DNA of 7,598 nucleotides, from positions 1-7,598 of the forward strand of contig JAUNMD010000046.1 in NCBI GenBank assembly GCA_030531915.1, in the 5' to 3' direction. The translations under genes and the position numbers were made by a program. Of the stretch, positions 5,792-7,598 are shown piece after piece. A model generated the notes under the pieces. The model made no database searches. It was not told where the DNA came from and saw only the letters and a program-made list of their open reading frames with translations. How positions within the stretch are numbered: the stretch's first letter is position 1; every line of letters starts with the position of its first letter. The stretch is from Pseudomonadota bacterium (GTDB lineage Bacteria > Pseudomonadota > Alphaproteobacteria > Rs-D84).

Positions 5792-5977
5792 ATGCAGGCA
5801 GCCAGCAATCAGAGAACACAATGTGAAGTTTTCTCACGTTCTATGGGATTCATCAGACCAGTGTCCAATTTCAATATTGGTAAATACTCTGAATTTTGCG
5901 AAAGAAAAACGTTCACAGAGGCAAACAGTTTGACCACCGGTGCACGTCACAGTGAATTGTTAAAGAAGGCCGCATAA
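5792..5977 (+). CDS. Stand-alone glycyl-radical subunit of class III ribonucleotide reductase (split NrdD C-terminus)
   Basis: A 61-residue protein matching the end of ordinary NrdD chains: RTQCEVFSRSMGFIRPVSNF (8-27), then NIGKYSEFCERKTF (28-41). Family members typically read like CEVYSRVMGYxRPVSxFNIGKxSEF at the C-terminus of one polypeptide. The radical-bearing glycine should be Gly19. Two usual residues next to it differ: Val becomes Ser17 and Tyr becomes Phe20. The 20-residue tail (42-61) is not recognised. The ORF is in a different frame from nrdD, begins 32 bases after the nrdD stop, and has its own strong ribosome binding site. nrdG starts 4 bases after its stop. I infer that it binds NrdD and is activated by NrdG, analogous to YfiD/GrcA as a separate glycyl-radical domain for pyruvate formate-lyase. 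Domain identity is firm; genuine separateness depends on the absence of a sequencing error near 5747-5759. Confidence 0.85.
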   Translation: MQAASNQRTQCEVFSRSMGFIRPVSNFNIGKYSEFCERKTFTEANSLTTGARHSELLKKAA

Positions 5978-5981
5978 TAAA

Positions 5982-6683
5982 ATGTCTGACATTCAAATTG
6001 GGGGTTTGGTATCGTTTACAACAATCGATTACCCAGGGAAACTGGCCGCAGTGCTGTTCCTGCGCGGGTGTCCGTTGCGATGCGTGTACTGTTCGAACCC
6101 CCATTTGTTGAATGTTGGCGATGGCGAATACGACCCAGACAAAGTTTTTGATTGGTTGCGTAATCGCGTCGGCAAATTAGAAGCCGTCGTTTTTTCTGGC
6201 GGCGAAGCATTGATGCAGGGGGACGCGGCGATTGATTATATGCGACGCGTTCGCAATCTGGGTTTCAAAATTGGCCTGCATACAAATGGATTTTACCCTG
6301 AAAATTTGGCACGCGCCGCCGATACAGTTGACTGGATTGGTTTGGATTACAAGACCACGCGTGATAAATATGGTGCGCTGTCGGGTCAAAATATTGCCCA
6401 CGACCGCATGATTCACAGTTTGGACATATGGCAGGCGACCGGCAAGGATTACGAGGTTCGCATCACATGTGATCCGCGATTTGTTTCAAAACTGGATTTA
6501 ATGGAAATTACACGCGATTTACACAACCGTGGTGTTCCAAAAATCGCAATTCAAAAATACATTCCACATTTCGAAGATAACGAACACGGCACAACACCCG
6601 CACAGCGCAATCAGTTCTTTGATGATGCGAATTTACGCGATGCAATAAATGGAATGTTTACGTCTGTTATTTGGCGGGAATAA
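5982..6683 (+). CDS. nrdG: Anaerobic ribonucleotide reductase activating protein (radical SAM)
   Basis: A 233-residue radical S-adenosylmethionine enzyme that makes the glycyl radical on class III reductase. The 4Fe-4S-binding cysteines form CPLRCVYC (Cys30, Cys34, Cys37), preceded by FTTIDYPGK (12-20), typical of NrdG-type activases. The SAM-binding FSGGEAL is at 71-77 and LHTNG at 99-103. The length fits the longer NrdG subgroup rather than the roughly 150-residue E. coli form. The ATG is 4 bases after the stop of the glycyl-radical ORF. Its own Shine-Dalgarno is weak and distant (AGAAGG at 5964-5969, 12 bases away), so translation is probably coupled to the small ORF. Its substrate here would be Gly19 of that small protein. 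The last 17 bases overlap the convergent ogt gene and no terminator is visible after it. Confidence 0.95.
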   Translation: MSDIQIGGLVSFTTIDYPGKLAAVLFLRGCPLRCVYCSNPHLLNVGDGEYDPDKVFDWLRNRVGKLEAVVFSGGEALMQGDAAIDYMRRVRNLGFKIGLHTNGFYPENLARAADTVDWIGLDYKTTRDKYGALSGQNIAHDRMIHSLDIWQATGKDYEVRITCDPRFVSKLDLMEITRDLHNRGVPKIAIQKYIPHFEDNEHGTTPAQRNQFFDDANLRDAINGMFTSVIWRE

Positions 6684-7149
6684 CGCCCTGTTCTAGCCCC
6701 AGTAATTTTTCCTTGGTTGTAATGCCACCGGCATAGCCCGTCATTGTACCATGCGCACCGACAACGCGATGGCATGGGACAATAATTGAAATCGGGTTGC
6801 GGCCGACCGCACCGCCAACCGCACGCGGGGACGCGCAACCGATGCGACGTGCGATATCAGAATACGACGCGCGCGCACCATATGGTATTTCACGCAATGC
6901 GCGCCACACCGCGCGTTGAAATGCCGTGCCGCGCGGTGATAATTCAAAATCAACGGTTGGGCGGCCGCCCGCAAAATATTCGTCCAGCCAACGCGATACG
7001 CGACGCAATGTCGCGTTGTCACCAAACAGAATCCCCGCCACATCGCCATGATGTTTTTGGCCCGCAATCCACAGACCCACCAGCGCATTGTCAGATGCGA
7101 CCAATGTCAATTTACCGATTGGCGATGCGTATTCTGATTTAATCAACAT
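6667..7149 (-). CDS. ogt: Methylated-DNA--protein-cysteine methyltransferase (O6-alkylguanine-DNA alkyltransferase)
   Basis: A 160-residue suicide DNA-repair protein that transfers the alkyl group from O6-alkylguanine to its own cysteine. The active site IVPCHRVV (123-130) has the acceptor at Cys126. The DNA-binding part shows GTAFQRAVWRALREIPYG (74-91), the SYSDIA helix (95-100) and RAVGGAVGRNP (109-119) with the Arg finger and Asn hinge. A short N-terminal domain (1-70) precedes it. There is no AraC-type Ada domain, so this is the Ogt/MGMT form. The start complements 7147-7149 and lies only 3 bases beyond the stop of the upstream LysR gene, with a weak ribosome binding site, so translational coupling is likely. 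Its end overlaps the convergent nrdG by 17 bases. Confidence 0.93.
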   Translation of the reverse strand: MLIKSEYASPIGKLTLVASDNALVGLWIAGQKHHGDVAGILFGDNATLRRVSRWLDEYFAGGRPTVDFELSPRGTAFQRAVWRALREIPYGARASYSDIARRIGCASPRAVGGAVGRNPISIIVPCHRVVGAHGTMTGYAGGITTKEKLLGLEQGVIPAK

Positions 7150-7152
7150 AAT

Positions 7153-7598
7153 TTAACATACCCGTTCCACAGGTATATTATGTTTTTTACAGAAATCGTC
7201 AAGGAATCTGATAAACGCCCGAATTTTTGGTGAATCAATCAGTTTCGGACTGCATGCGGCAATCATACGATGTTCGTATTCAAAATCTATGTTCGGCACA
7301 CGCACCAGTTTTGGTGGCTGTTGCACCGTCCATGCCGGCAACAATCCGATACCATCGCCGTCGCGTATCAGGCGGAATACCAGACCAACCGAATCCGTTG
7401 TCGTGTTCAATTTACGTGCCCGCTTTGCAATAAAAGAACATTCGGGCATATTCAAATATGACTGGTACATACACAGGTCAAAATTTTCCAACATATCGTC
7501 CATGTCACGCGGCACGCCATGCGTGTCCAAATATTCCTGTGTGGTAAAGAAATATGCCGGCGTGCGCAGGCGGAACAATGTGCGCCCCGGAATTTGAT
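7153..7598 (-). CDS. LysR-type transcriptional regulator, C-terminal part (5' end outside window)
   Basis: 147 residues are visible and the frame stays open to the window edge, so the N-terminal helix-turn-helix is missing. The apparent TTG start near 7578 is internal. The part seen looks like the effector-binding domain of LysR regulators: RLRTPAYFFTTQEYLDTHG resembles the family's ...ASPAYLxxHG segment, followed by a cysteine-containing strand. Further on, GLVFRLIRDGDGIGLLPAWTV matches the conserved ...GxGIALLP element, and the terminal helix reads IRAFIRFLDDFCKKH. The ligand and targets cannot be read from the sequence. It is transcribed toward ogt with a 3-base gap, so the two probably form one transcript. 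Confidence 0.82.
   Translation of the reverse strand, partial: QIPGRTLFRLRTPAYFFTTQEYLDTHGVPRDMDDMLENFDLCMYQSYLNMPECSFIAKRARKLNTTTDSVGLVFRLIRDGDGIGLLPAWTVQQPPKLVRVPNIDFEYEHRMIAACSPKLIDSPKIRAFIRFLDDFCKKHNIPVERVC

Noticed and set aside
5741..5795. Programmed -1 ribosomal frameshift joining NrdD to the glycyl-radical ORF
   Set aside because: The small ORF's frame is open only from 5750 and no slippery heptamer lies in the 5750-5759 overlap. A near-perfect Shine-Dalgarno with ATG explains initiation better.

Overview
The window (7,598 bases, balanced to slightly AT-leaning) is bacterial. Codon use leans to TTG for Leu, CCA for Pro and ACA for Thr. The gene set (class III anaerobic ribonucleotide reductase, its radical-SAM activase, and a large cysteine-rich and probably exported protein) suggests an anaerobic or facultative, possibly host-associated bacterium. 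A gut-type alphaproteobacterium is my guess from overall feel; no rRNA or other marker is present to prove it.

Layout, left to right. Positions 1-731 (+) hold the 3' end of a cysteine-rich, repeat-containing protein with a Thr-rich stretch. It ends in an 11-bp bidirectional terminator shared with the convergent gene at 756-1571 (-), an unrecognised 271-residue protein with its own good promoter. Positions 1690-3273 (-) encode an AMP-forming acyl-CoA synthetase followed by its own terminator. A 443-base intergenic region (3274-3716) separates it from the divergent nrd operon. That region carries a strong sigma70-type nrdD promoter, two NrdR-box-like operators over the -10 and the leader, and a terminator-like hairpin in the synthetase leader.

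The nrd operon (3717-6683, +) is the centre of interest. nrdD (680 residues) has the ATP-cone, the reductase barrel and the C-terminal zinc-knuckle, but stops before the glycyl-radical loop. The loop is encoded next door as a separate 61-residue ORF (5792-5977) with its own near-perfect ribosome binding site. nrdG, encoding the activase that installs the glycyl radical, follows 4 bases later. The apparent arrangement is a two-piece class III reductase: a large catalytic subunit, a small stand-alone glycyl-radical subunit, and the activase. A single-base assembly error at 5747-5759 is the main alternative.

At the right end on the minus strand are ogt, encoding an O6-alkylguanine-DNA alkyltransferase (6667-7149), and just upstream of it the 3' part of a LysR-type regulator gene (7153 to the window edge). 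ogt overlaps the 3' end of nrdG by 17 bases.
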